Below are positions 22,700 through 33,133 of a stretch of DNA of 64,000 bases, in pieces. The first letter of the stretch is position 1. Every line of letters starts with the position of its first letter. The position numbers were made by a program, and so were the translations under genes. Source of the stretch: Pseudevernia furfuracea (lineage: Eukaryota; Ascomycota; Lecanoromycetes; Lecanorales; Parmeliaceae); contig JAIUPT010000042.1 in the NCBI GenBank assembly GCA_022315425.1, positions 1,798,001 through 1,862,000 of the forward strand, given 5' to 3'. The notes beneath the pieces are model-generated. The model was given only the letters and a program-made list of their open reading frames with translations. It was not told the origin of the DNA and did not search any database.

Positions 22700-23440
22700 G
22701 ACGAAAGGTACGTGATCGATAGAAGTGTGGGAAGATAGTGTGGGAAGAATGCGTGACTATCAAGAGAATTGGATGAATGAAGGGGAAAGTGGAAAAGTGA
22801 GTTGGAGTGAACAAAGTGAATGAGGCACCAAAGCTCATACACTTGGAAGGTGCCACCTGAAAATTACGCATGTCCTCAACATATTATGGACTGGGTGTGA
22901 CCTGTGAAGCCATGCCAACCATAATCCCGTTGATGTGTTTGGGGTTTAAGGACTGCTTAGCGGTCTTGATATTCTTTACAAGTGCAACAAGATGCCAAAT
23001 CATCTGTAGATTTACGTTCAAAATCACACATACCTGTCTGGGGCATTCGCCATTTCTGCAAATCCTGTCTCCTCACTCTTTCTCGAATACTACAGAGTCT
23101 TTTGCTGTTTATAACCTTTTTCCTGATTTAGATGGCCTTGCTCTGTAGAAGAAATTCTCTGTGGGAGAAACAATCCTAAAGTTTTGCTTTCAAAGATTTC
23201 TCTATGTGAGGGTCAACTCTAAGATGTTGCTTTCCAAAATGCGGTTCAGAGCGATTTGAGCAAAATGGAACAAGCGATACTATGGAGATGAGATGAAAGA
23301 AGGTACAATTTATTTCAACAAATGTCTCAAATATGAGCGCCAAGACAGAGGGAGTTTTGATTGGTTATCGCAGCGGAATGACCGCACTCGATAAACCACC
23401 AACATTGCTCTGCCAATTTTTAACAGGTTGCTATGTGCCA
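22700..23440. other. Divergent spacer RPB11 / nitronate monooxygenase
   Basis: Upstream regions of both genes. An in-frame ATG at 23333 would add 36 residues to the downstream protein. Otherwise nothing was recognised. Confidence 0.4.
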
Positions 23441-24517
23441 ATGGAAGTTGCGAAGATGATACCGACTACATCTCTGAGAACAGCATACCCGTGGACCCGG
23501 AGTCCACTCATAGCCAGCGCCCCAATGAGGCTGATAGCCCTGGCGCCGCTTGCGTTTGCTACTTCTCAAGCTGGAGGAATGGGGTTCCTCGCTGCGGGCA
23601 CTGACGTGACTGATCTGAAAAGAGAGTTACAAGTCGTAGCAGACTTAGTGGTGCAAATGCCTCTTGAAGGGGCGAGCTCAGATTTCCTGCCCATTGGAGT
23701 GGGCTTCATCAACTGGGGTGTCGAATTGGAGGAAGCCCTGGAGGCTCTGAGAGAGCATATACCCGCTGCGGTGTGGTTCTTTGCACCAAGGAAGAACGCA
23801 GACCTTGTCGAGTGGACGAAAAAGATAAGAGAAATGAGCAAGGGAAAAACAAAGATATGGATACAGATTGGCACAGTCACGGATGCAATTGAAGTTGCCC
23901 GCTCTTGTCATCCAGATGTCCTGGTCGTTCAAGGCGCTGATGCTGGAGGGCACGGACTAGCACAAGGTGCTGGAATTGTGAGCTTGCTTCCAGAGGTGGC
24001 CGATTCGTTACGAGGTATAGGAATGGAAAGTATCCCACTAATTGCAGCGGGTGGTATAGTAGAAGGTCGAGGGACCGCTGCATGCCTGGCTCTGGGAGGA
24101 TGTGGCGTTGCAATGGGCACAAGGTTTTTGGCAAGCAAAGAAGCCAACATAGCCAAAGGATACCAAGGTGATGTGCTTAGAACGAATGACGGAGGGAGGA
24201 GTACCGTCAGAACGAGTGTTTACGATACGCTACGTGGGACAGAATGGCCCCGTCAATATAACGGACGGGGCATAATCAATCAAAGTTATCTGGACGCAAA
24301 GAACGGTATGATTACAGATGAGAACAAAAAATTATATGAAGAAGCTCTACAGAACGGTGACGATGGATGGGGGGAGAGTGGCAGGGTCACGGCCTATGCT
24401 GGATGCGGTGTAGGCTTGGTGAAAGAACTGAAGTACGTAAAAGAAATCATTGATGAAGTCAGACAGGATGTATGTGAGGTGCTTTCGAAGCTCTCACTGG
24501 CATCATCAAAACTATGA
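23441..24517 (+). CDS. Nitronate monooxygenase (2-nitropropane dioxygenase family)
   Basis: FMN enzyme that oxidises alkyl nitronates such as propionate 3-nitronate to carbonyl and nitrite; a detoxification role. Single exon, about 358 residues from 23441. The fold starts at YPWTRSPLIASAPM and continues with AFATSQAGGMGFLA, GVGFINW, the FMN phosphate-binding stretch QGADAGGHG, PLIAAGGI, and GCGVAMGTRFLASKEA. The frame is open back to an ATG at 23333, but those 36 residues do not look like the family, and TTTTTAACAG just upstream resembles a splice acceptor. MEVAKMIP at 23441 is therefore preferred (MIPTTSL at 23456 is also possible). Confidence 0.88.
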   Translation: MEVAKMIPTTSLRTAYPWTRSPLIASAPMRLIALAPLAFATSQAGGMGFLAAGTDVTDLKRELQVVADLVVQMPLEGASSDFLPIGVGFINWGVELEEALEALREHIPAAVWFFAPRKNADLVEWTKKIREMSKGKTKIWIQIGTVTDAIEVARSCHPDVLVVQGADAGGHGLAQGAGIVSLLPEVADSLRGIGMESIPLIAAGGIVEGRGTAACLALGGCGVAMGTRFLASKEANIAKGYQGDVLRTNDGGRSTVRTSVYDTLRGTEWPRQYNGRGIINQSYLDAKNGMITDENKKLYEEALQNGDDGWGESGRVTAYAGCGVGLVKELKYVKEIIDEVRQDVCEVLSKLSLASSKL

Positions 24518-24728
24518 TTGGAGCTGCCTAGCTAGCCCGAAAAGCGTCGTTTGAGTTATTCACTGGGCGAAACTCAGGTTATTTTTTTGCTGGTCGAGCA
24601 GTGACAGTCGTGCATATCCTCAGGCCGGTCTCTGCAATCTCCATGGAGAACTTCTGATGCCATCTTGTCCGCTCGTGAAATCGTTTAAGAGCCTCCTGAT
24701 AGAGAGGAAAGGTTTAATAGAATCCGCA

Positions 24729-25272
24729 TCATGATGCAGCCGCTTCAGGACCCTCACCGCCGGGGATTAGCTGGTAGAGAGTCAGCGCGAAAAGCTACAG
24801 GGGAATATGATGGTCGTCACCATGCAAATATTGTTGCCATTAAGTAGGATCTTCGGGAGCTTCGTATTAGACCCGCTGTAATCACTGCAAGCACTATCAG
24901 CTGCAAAGCTTGTTTAGATCTGGTTTGCGGCATCATAGTAAACGTACAATTCGGTCACATCCTCTAGTACCATGTCTGAGCTAGGGGTCAGTCAAACGTT
25001 TTATGTTGCGAGACGAGAAAGGAGCAAAGACATACTGACATAGTCATCGAAGCCTAACAGCGTGCCCGCAAATTCTGGATATCACGATGGGTTAGCAGAG
25101 TCTCCTTGACATGTGCGAGACTTTAGATGGCTGTTTACCTTTATCCCCTTTCATCACCACCCAAATGCGCGAGCCAACGCATTTGTCGATCAATTCTGCG
25201 CCGAAATTTAGTTCCAGATAAACAATTCCGTCAAAGTGGTGACATACCCAAGGGTAACAATTGAGAAGCCAT
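24729..25272 (-). CDS. LSM5: U6 snRNA-associated Sm-like protein LSM5
   Basis: Subunit of the Lsm1-7 (mRNA decay) and Lsm2-8 (U6 snRNP) rings. Six tiny exons: 25272-25248, 25195-25139, 25074-25036, 24975-24948, 24884-24821 and 24770-24729. They splice to 255 nt, 84 residues. The product begins MASQLLPLELIDKCVGSRIW. Sm1 is seen as VVMKGDKEFAGTLLGFDDYVNMVLEDV, split by two introns, and Sm2 as KILLNGNNICMLIPGG. All five introns are 50-64 bp with regular GT..AG ends. Every junction restores the conserved Lsm5 sequence, so the model is firm although no exon is longer than 64 nt. Confidence 0.95.
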
Positions 25273-25706
25273 TGCTTGAATAGTGGTTGATTCTTCATAT
25301 ACTGAGATTGGAAACTGTTGGGCTCAACGATCCTTGGTCGTGGCACAATATCAGAGCTAGGTGGTATCCGTAATTTTACTTTGTATGACTCCGTAGGTAC
25401 TTTACTCTACCCGTACAACATACCGAGCACAATATACTACGTATTCGGTATGAGAATACAATCAATACGGGCAATCTGCGGGTAAATATTCATGCATGCA
25501 GCTAGCTTTGGACGTGGCGGGATGAGTGGCTTTTGGCTAAACCAGATCAATTGTCTTACTGCAGTCCTCATTATCGCTGGCGGCGTTCATGTTCTATCCT
25601 CTTTGCCATGTTCACCTAGCCGAGCCTACCAAGCGCCAACCTCCTGGCTCAGCTCCTCCAAACATGCTCTATTGAAGCTGTCCAACAGCCATGGTGGTTT
25701 TAGAGG
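25273..25706. promoter_or_regulatory. Divergent spacer LSM5 / Zn2Cys6 gene
   Basis: A 434-bp gap between divergent starts, which must hold both promoters. No specific motif was assigned. Confidence 0.4.
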
Positions 25707-27545
25707 ATGGGCAAAAGAAGCACTGGGTGTATTACTTGTAGAAGTGAGTTTGCTTCCACTCACCACTGCTTCTGCTGATATCCAATGTAGAGCGAAAGGT
25801 GAAATGTGATGAGGCCAAGCCAGCATGCGAAAGATGCAAGAAGGCAACCTACAAGTGCGCTGGATACCCTTGGCTCAAGGAAGCAGCCATTGAGCGCGAA
25901 GCCCACGAGCGCGCCCTTGTCCGAGACCAACTATACCAGACCAGAAAGAACCCTTTCCTCTCCGAAGAAGCTGTCACGTCCCAAGGCTTTCTGCCCCGCG
26001 AAAGAGTTGCACAAGCTTTGAATCTAACCGCCTTCCGAGAGGATATATGCCGCTCCTTTCTATTCCACAGGCTCTGCTCAAAAGATAATCCCTCCAAGGC
26101 TATAAGCTGGTGGCTGAATCCCGCGCCGAGGGTCGAAGTTCAATCTCGTACACTTGTCTCAGCGAGCAAGGCTTTGATCGCTGCCTTTTTCGGACGTATT
26201 CATCAACAGCCACAGATCATCAGGGATGGAACGTTATTGTATACAGAAGCCCTGCGGAATTTGAACAGTGACTTGTCACATGAGGTGAAAAGATATACGT
26301 TCGAGACGTTGGGCGCGACTATGGCACTCAACATGTATGAGGTTTGCCTTTGCTCATCCTACGCATCATGAGAATGAAACCTTACTGACCGACGTATAGC
26401 TGGTACACCTCGCCTCTGATAGTCGTGGATGCATCACTCACGCTGGGGGCATCGAAAAGTTGATACATGCTCGAGGGCCTAAGCTCCATAAGAGTTATCC
26501 TGAAAAAGAAATATACTTGGAAGCACGAATAATACTCGTGCGTCAACCCCAAATTCTACAGGCTTCATGAATGTCATTTCTCTAACGTCTTCCGAGCTAG
26601 ATCGCGAATGCGATGATCAACTGTCAAAGAACGTTCCTTGAGGAGCAACAGTGGAAGGACGCTCCTTGGGAGGAGGACGTATCAACCAAGTCCCAATTCG
26701 ATTACTTAGTCGATATACTCTCCGATTTCCCCTCCTTTCTGCAGGAAGCAGTGCACGCCAACATCCCCACGGCTACCGGCTTGCCTCCGCGGTCAAATAA
26801 AGAATCCCTGCAGAAGCAGCTTTTAGAGCGTCTGGAAAGGTTGAAAGAAATGCGAAAGGTATGGCACATACGAAATTCGTCTTCAGTGTGGCCGGTTCCC
26901 GTCGTATCTGCCTCGACACAGGACTCAGACAATATCAGGCCTCCATTCGACGCAGCTCTTTACTTTACAGACATGTTCCTTGCCTATGATTATTGCGCCT
27001 TCAATATGACCTTGATCCTTCTTTTCCTGCTCTATCAAGATCTCTCACTCGACAATGGGCAGCCCATCGAAGACATTTTGCCCGGCCTTTGGCACGACGG
27101 ATCAATACAGAATCTGGTTCGCAACATCTGCCGCTGCACTGATTTTCTCTGCCTCGAAAAACATGGCTCTCGTGGCTTTATAGTACTTCAGTTGCCTGCC
27201 ACCGTTGCTTACCTCGCCACCGACAAAAGTTCACCGGAGGCACAATGGCTGTACAATGTATGCAAGAAGCGCGCTAGAAGCAGTGGGTTCGGTTTTGGGG
27301 ATTTTGCAATGGATCAGGTGACGCCTCTTAGTCAGTGGTTGGCGTCTTGCAGAGATCGACATCGACATCGAAATCTGGGATCGAATGGGCATTTTTCAGT
27401 GGTGCGACCGTGTTGGGCGCCGGACCCTGAGGAACGTGCGGTTGCTAATACATCCTCGCAGTCTGATACAATTCTACCTATGAGGGCACGAAGAAGCTTA
27501 GGAGTGGATCCTGAAAGTCTAGATTCAGTCTCGCCCGTGATTTAA
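25707..27545 (+). CDS. Zn2Cys6 transcription factor
   Basis: Fungal binuclear zinc-cluster regulator. Exons 25707-25743, 25791-26341, 26400-26537 and 26601-27545 give 1671 nt, 556 residues. The short first exon codes MGKRSTGCITCRK and joins to RKVKCDEAKPACERCKKATYKC, giving a perfect C-x2-C-x6-C-x6-C-x2-C-x6-C cluster at residues 8-35. After it come AGYPWLKEA, a basic helical linker, and a fungal-specific regulatory domain (ETLGATMALNMYELVHLASD, then GCITHAGGIEKLIHARGP, which is typical of this type). Introns are 47, 58 and 63 bp. No target or neighbouring pathway gene suggests its role. Confidence 0.88.
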
Positions 27546-28031
27546 AGGGGCCCAGCCCAAAGGAAGCCTGTCGATTCGTTTTTCATGACGCTACAGCAAT
27601 CTGCTCTGTGCAATGCACAGTCGGATTTTTTTCCCAGGGGCTTTCATGTACAGACTATTGATATTCATACCTATAGAGCTCGATGTCCGTTGTATGGATC
27701 TGATAGGAGTTGGCTTATATGAATATCAAGTAAAGGCAAGCTAGTAGGGTCTCTGAAATTCCCATGACAATGTACGCCACTAAATCGAGCGCTTTGCGGT
27801 GGTGGCAGACAGGTTGCATCCGCATCCTCGTGACACGTCAGGAAAGCGGACCCTTGCCATGATGCTGGAATTCTGGATGAAGGCGCCCCAAGGATATAAT
27901 CAGCGAAGCAGAAGGACATTTGTGGAGCAAGAAGACCTAAGCATGTGGTCTCTCACACATGTGCACAAAATCATGTATCAATGTCATCACCACTTCCTCA
28001 ACACTCAAACTCCCTGTCCTAGCGCTAAGTC
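27546..28031. other. Convergent 3' spacer
   Basis: A 486-bp gap between the stop codons of the Zn2Cys6 gene and the exonuclease gene. No gene or repeat was seen. Confidence 0.5.
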
Positions 28032-30320
28032 TTATTGCCCTCTCTCTTTGGCGGCATCATTCTGCTTCTCGACCCTGTTTGAGATTATACTTTCGAACTC
28101 GTCCTGCATCGCCCTGGGCGCGAAGGGGACAAGCATGCGAGCTCTCTTTTCCCCGAAACGGAAGTGCTCAATTTTGATGGCCTGAAGGATGTATACGGCC
28201 ACTGTGCTCAAGTTTACGCGCAACAGAGCCGCAAGCGCGTTTGGTTCCATCAATTTTTGCTCCCAAAGGTAATAAGCGCGCAGGCTTGCCTTATTTGGTT
28301 TCGTCTTGATAGCGGCGGGACGTGCTTCTATGTATTCAGCGACTGAGATGCTGGCTTCGACGATCTCAGGGGTGAAATCCTTTTCAGGTGGGGTGGAGGA
28401 AGGACACTTTAATGATGGTGGGTGGCGGGAGGCTGGAGAAGGGATAGAGGAGGACGATGCTGAGGATGCTGGCAGCTGCGGGTATAAGGATGCCGGCTCT
28501 TCGATTGCTACCTGTTGGAATTCGTCCTCTAGGGAGATGCATGTATTTGATGGAGCCTCTGTACTAGCTTCTTCAACCGACTCCGATGAGTCTACTGTTT
28601 GACCGTTCGCTAAGCGGATCGGTAGATTCAGCTCTGCGTGCGCAGGTCGTGGAGGTGTAGGTTCTAATGCTCTTCTCTTCGCTTCCAGAATATGATAGAG
28701 TAGCAGAGCCGCGTACGAATCTGAAGCAGCATCTAACAAAGGATGAAGTCAGATAATTCTAGACGATGAGAAGGAGCTTGCTGACTTACATTGTGTTTGC
28801 TGATAGGTTAAGTCCTGGCTGTTGCTCCAATCGCCTGTTCGTACATCACCCTTCTCCAATGGAAGCTGAAGATGTTCTTCGACTTGCTGAGCCAGGGAAA
28901 CCAGAGTCTTGTTTATTTTCTTGACGTCTCCAGAGGCGAACTTGACCAACTTGTACAAGTGGCTGACTTCGAAGAGTCCGTGGGAGTCAATACTCAGGAA
29001 TTTTCGGAGTCTTGTGCAGTCTGCTTTGATGCCGACGCCCTGCAGCCACTCGAGTCAGTCATCTCCTTGATAGAAAAGAGAATTGAGTGTTGGAACAGTT
29101 GTCGGAGGTGTGTACTCCCTCAACGTGTCTTACGACTCATTGTGATATGGATTCGGCAATTGAAGCTGGTGGTGCTGGAGAAGCTGCTTACAACTTTGCT
29201 TATGGAAGGTGATTCCCTATCAGACATCTCGGAGTCAGCATTGCAACAAAAGAGTGCAACCTAATTTGTAAAACAGAGTTTGGAGTGGTATCGAAGTCGG
29301 TACCACTCTTGGAACATGTCTTGCGACTTAGGAAGGGATATCATTTGGGACAAAACAGCACCGAGAAAGCCATACATAATTTTCTTCAGGGATGGAGCAA
29401 CAAAATCTTCCACTTTTTGCTCCTTCTCTGAAGAAGCGGCATTGGGATATCTAGCGATATGAGCGAGCAACACTCGTTTCTCACTCGCAATCTGGATCAG
29501 CGCCACGTTCTTCGTTATCCCGTCTGTCGTGGATGAATTTGGTCTCCATTCAATGTCAAAACCTATGACCTCTTCGTCGAGAAACAGCTGAGCTATTTTT
29601 TCGGTAGCTTCCTTGTTCTTACAATAATGCACCTTAACTTTATCAGTGTCTCCGCCCGGTCCTTGGTATAGTGAAAAGTGCCAGTAGGATGCTGTACTAG
29701 TAGGCTTAGCAAGCATGGCATTCCGTAGCTTTGCTGTGGGAATATAAAAGCCGAGCGGAGTGCGGAATGTCTCATCTTCCGAGAGGAGACAGCCTTCAGA
29801 GCGGGCAGATTCGGTGAAGTGGCCATCATCGTCGGAACTGGGAATGTATGCTGCACATCCAGGTTGGGTCTCTTCCAGATGCGTCGGGCTTTTGGTCGAG
29901 ACAGTATTCTCAAAGCCTTCTCGACATTCATCTCGTGATCCAGTATGTTGCTGCGCTTGCGGCTCAGTCCAAACACATGGATCTTCTTGCGGACTTATTC
30001 CCTGGGACGGTTGGCCGTGAATGAGATGGGATGGCCTCTGACTTGTACTTTCGTGACTGGAGGCAAACGTGATGCCGTGAAGAGCGTTCCAAGAACGATC
30101 AGAGCCAGATCGCGACGCTGCACTATCGGAGTAATCAATTGCCTGCATCCCTTCAGAGTGGAAACTCATACCCTTCGAGATTTCGAGGAAGCATTACTTT
30201 CGAGGAAGCTGGTGTATTAAGACAAGAGCTCTTATCAGGCACAGCGTCTGTACTCATCATACGAAGACGCCCTGCAGCAAGGCGACTCACGTTCGAAGCA
30301 AGTCGTTGCTGGCGGAGCAT
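28032..30320 (-). CDS. DEDDy 3'-5' exonuclease, probably mitochondrial
   Basis: Nuclease of the WRN-exonuclease/RNase D type that removes nucleotides from 3' ends with two metal ions. Exons 30320-30172, 30122-29376, 29216-29192, 29039-28790 and 28732-28032 give 1872 nt, 623 residues. The active-site residues are all visible: Asp and Glu in VIGFDIEW (Exo I), Asp in GVGIKADCTRLRKFL (Exo II), and Tyr and Asp in YAASDSYA (Exo III). The first exon (MLRQQRLASNVSRLAAGRLR) is Arg-rich without acidic residues, like a mitochondrial presequence. It joins to EGAASRSGSD by a 49-bp intron. The C-terminal third holds a helical segment (LRAYYLWEQKLMEPNALAAL). Introns 2 (159 bp) and 3 (152 bp) are introner-like and flank a 25-nt micro-exon coding ESPSISKV. 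An ATG at 30169 is an alternative start without the presequence. Confidence 0.88.
29040..29191 (-). mobile_element. Introner-like element, exonuclease intron 3
   Basis: A 152-bp intron starting GTAAGC and ending GGCTGCAG. It carries the core variant ATGAGTCGTAAGACACGTTG, followed by GACTGACTCGAG near the acceptor. It sits only 25 nt from the other element in the same gene. Confidence 0.75.
29217..29375 (-). mobile_element. Introner-like element, exonuclease intron 2
   Basis: A 159-bp intron starting GTATGGC and ending GTCTGATAG. It has the core CTTCCTAAGTCGCAAGACATG (reverse strand of about 29315-29335), then a hairpin (29285-29306, arms GTGGTA/TACCAC) and a 3' part ATGCTGACTCCGAGATG. Core, hairpin half and both ends match the intron at 35038-35205 in galactose oxidase over most of their length. 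The flanking frame (AT|G, Met) fixes the splice sites. Confidence 0.85.
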
Positions 30321-30634
30321 GGTAGAGAACAATAGGCTCCATCAGGACCAGCCCCATCGTTGTCCCTGACTCATAGGCGACGACTTACGCCAGATGAGAT
30401 CCGAAAACGCGTTTCACGTCTTTAGTATGGCGGTGATACTGGATCGATTGGCGTTAGGAGGTGCCTGAATAGTGCTGTTCGGGACCTCGCACCAGGGGTT
30501 CACCTAGGTGCCTCGGTGCCTGGAACGCCAAGATATTCAGCCCTACGAACAAACATCAGACTTCGATTCGGTAAAAAGAGAACATTTGGTGCAACATCAA
30601 TTGGACTGTCTTTAGTTCTCGCTGAGCTGTCAAA
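30321..30634. promoter_or_regulatory. Divergent promoter exonuclease / C9-methyltransferase
   Basis: A 314-bp gap between divergent start codons. No specific site was assigned. Confidence 0.4.
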
Positions 30635-32399
30635 ATGTCCAAGTCAGGGTCGGAAGTGTCTGATGACTTTGAGTTCATCGAGACTCCAGCTGCTCCATCC
30701 CCTGTACCTCCCCCTGAGGACTATGGAGTCAGGACCACTACTGTAAGCACACCTACTCAGTTCCAATTGACGCTCAACTGGATAGAGTCTCGGTTTCAAA
30801 GGCTGACATCGACCCTCAAGTACCCTTCAATCAAGAATGCCCCTCTCCCCGCAGACTCTGCAAGCAGCGACAATTTCAATAACATTCTCCTCGGTACACT
30901 CCTCGCGTTAGTCCCAGCCTACTTGGCGCGTCAGGTCAACGGAGGGCTCTTCACCTGGATCTTCTTCGCCTTGTTCACCAGTATTCCCATCCTAGCCACA
31001 TTCTGGTATCTAGCTTCCTCGATATCTCCGCGAAAAAATGAGAAGGCTCGATATCCAGGTCGACCGGTCGAGCACTATCTGCAATTCCACAGTGAGAAGG
31101 ATAGAGCGAGATACCACGGCAAAAGCAAGATACCGATGGAGACTTTTCACGAGATGTACTTCGATGGCGCCGTTGACTTCAAAGGCGATGCCTTGGACGT
31201 GATGGAATACCGCCATGACTGGGCAAACTTCAGGTTCACACTCAGCTTGTTCCGCTTCTTCCTCACTGGTATGATGCCAGAGGTCATCATGCACACTCGA
31301 TCTCAAGGTGAGCTACATGTAATTAGAGGCTGGCTGCGTGGTTGCTAACGACACTAGACGAAGAACAGGTGCGAGACCATTACGACCGCGGCGATGATTT
31401 CTACGGGTGGTTCCTAGGTCCCCGCATGATCTACACTTCTGGCATCATTTCCGACATCAACAAGGAAGAAAGCCTTGAGCAGCTGCAAGACAACAAACTC
31501 GGAGTCGTGTGCGAGAAAATTGGTCTCAAACGCGGTGAATCTCTACTTGACATTGGTTGCGGTTGGGGGACTCTTGCCAAGTACGCCAGTACCAATTATG
31601 GAGCACATGCGACAGGAGTCACCCTCGGAAGGAACCAGACGGCATGGGGTAACAATGCGTTGAGAAAAGCAGGCATTGAAGAAAGCCAAAGCCAGATTCT
31701 GTGTATGGATTACCGTGATATACCTTTGCCGCCTGGAGGATATAACAAGATTACATGTTTGGAGATGGCAGAGCATGTTGGTGTTAAATATTTTTCAACC
31801 TTTTTGAAACAGGTCTACGACATGCTGGACGACGACGGGGTCTTCTTCCTGCAGATCGCTGGCATACGGAAATGCTGGCAATACGAAGATTTGATCTGGG
31901 GGCTCTTCATGAACAAATACATCTTCCCTGGAGCCGATGCATCAACACCTTTGGGGTGGTTCGTGGATAAGTTGGAAGGCGCTGGATTTGAAGTAAAGGG
32001 CATCGACACCATTGGAGTCCACTACTCGGCAACACTTTGGAGATGGTATAGGAATTGGATGGCAAATAAGGAGAAAGTTGAAGCGAAGTATGGAAAAAGG
32101 TGGTTCAGGGTACGTCTCTCGTCTTCTAAAAACTGTGATTGAGTACTGATGTGTCATCTCAGATCTGGGAGTTTTTCCTTGCCTATTCAACCATCATCTC
32201 CCGCCAGGGCTCTGCAACTTGTTATCAGATCACCTTGGTTAAGAATATCAATTCCACACACCGGATAGAAGGGGTCCCTAATCAATTTGGCCTGACTGGA
32301 GCATTGGCAGCGTCCAAGGTCGATGCCGCAGCAAATCGCTCGAAGAATGTTGTTGGTGGCCTGGGTGATCAGGTCCGACAGGCGTTACGGTCCGAATAG
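30635..32399 (+). CDS. Sphingolipid C9-methyltransferase (cyclopropane-fatty-acid-synthase family)
   Basis: SAM-dependent enzyme that adds the C9 methyl branch to the sphingoid base of fungal glucosylceramide at the ER. Exons 30635-31307, 31358-32109 and 32163-32399 give 1662 nt, 553 residues, in the usual range. After an acidic/Pro-rich N-terminus come two close hydrophobic segments (about residues 90-130: NILLGTLLALVPAYLA and LFTWIFFALFTSIPILATFWYL). The CFAS-like domain follows: DHYDRGDDFYGWFLG, SAM motif I LLDIGCGWGTLAKYA, CLEMAEHVGVKYF, DDDGVFFLQIAG, GVHYSATLWRWYRNW, and RQGSATCYQITLVKN. Introns are 50 and 53 bp. It converges on the galactose oxidase gene. Confidence 0.94.
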
Positions 32400-33133
32400 C
32401 AAAACCCCGTCGGCTTGGACGTTCGATAGATTTGGATGACCAGGTCGAGAGTATAACACAGGGAAGTGAGCAAAAATATATGTCGCTGGACACCAATAAT
32501 GGGGTCTCTCAAGAATCTCTTTCACCGAAGCTAGATCTAGATTTGCATCAAGGTCGATGTTGAGAAGGATGCTGCCCCTAGAACATTGCACGTAGAATTA
32601 TATAAAGCTCTTGGATGTAAGAGAATGGAGCAGAAGTCATGCCTAGAGACAATTAGACCGGGAGGATCGCTATCTTTCCGTCTTACACATTGCTTGAGAT
32701 CTTCTCGGTTTGATCGCTTTTCTGCTTCAATTCTTTCATCTCTTGTCGACAGATCACTCGATTAAAGAAATCCTCACTTTACCTTTCAAAAAAAAGTCTC
32801 TAGATCAGATCGATTTTGAGATTAATCAGACAGTTGGTGTCCCTATAAATCAGGGACAACATCCCCTAAAAGCGACGACTATCAACTCGAGTATTTCATA
32901 ATGACATGAATTCTTTCATCTACACTAATCCAGATGGTTCCGGGGAAACCATCTGACCAGCTTCCCCCTATGCATGACTTTTCGCCTCATTCTCTCATCA
33001 ATGGCATCCATGAATATCATATCATATCCTTGCCCTACAGCCATAACTAGCTTTCAACGCGATATAGAATTCTATAATCAGCAAGGTGCCCCCTTGTACA
33101 TCATACTCCTTCCTACCCGACCGCCATCCCCAC
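32400..33133. other. Convergent 3' spacer
   Basis: 734 bp between two convergent genes. No gene, repeat or RNA was recognised. Confidence 0.5.
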
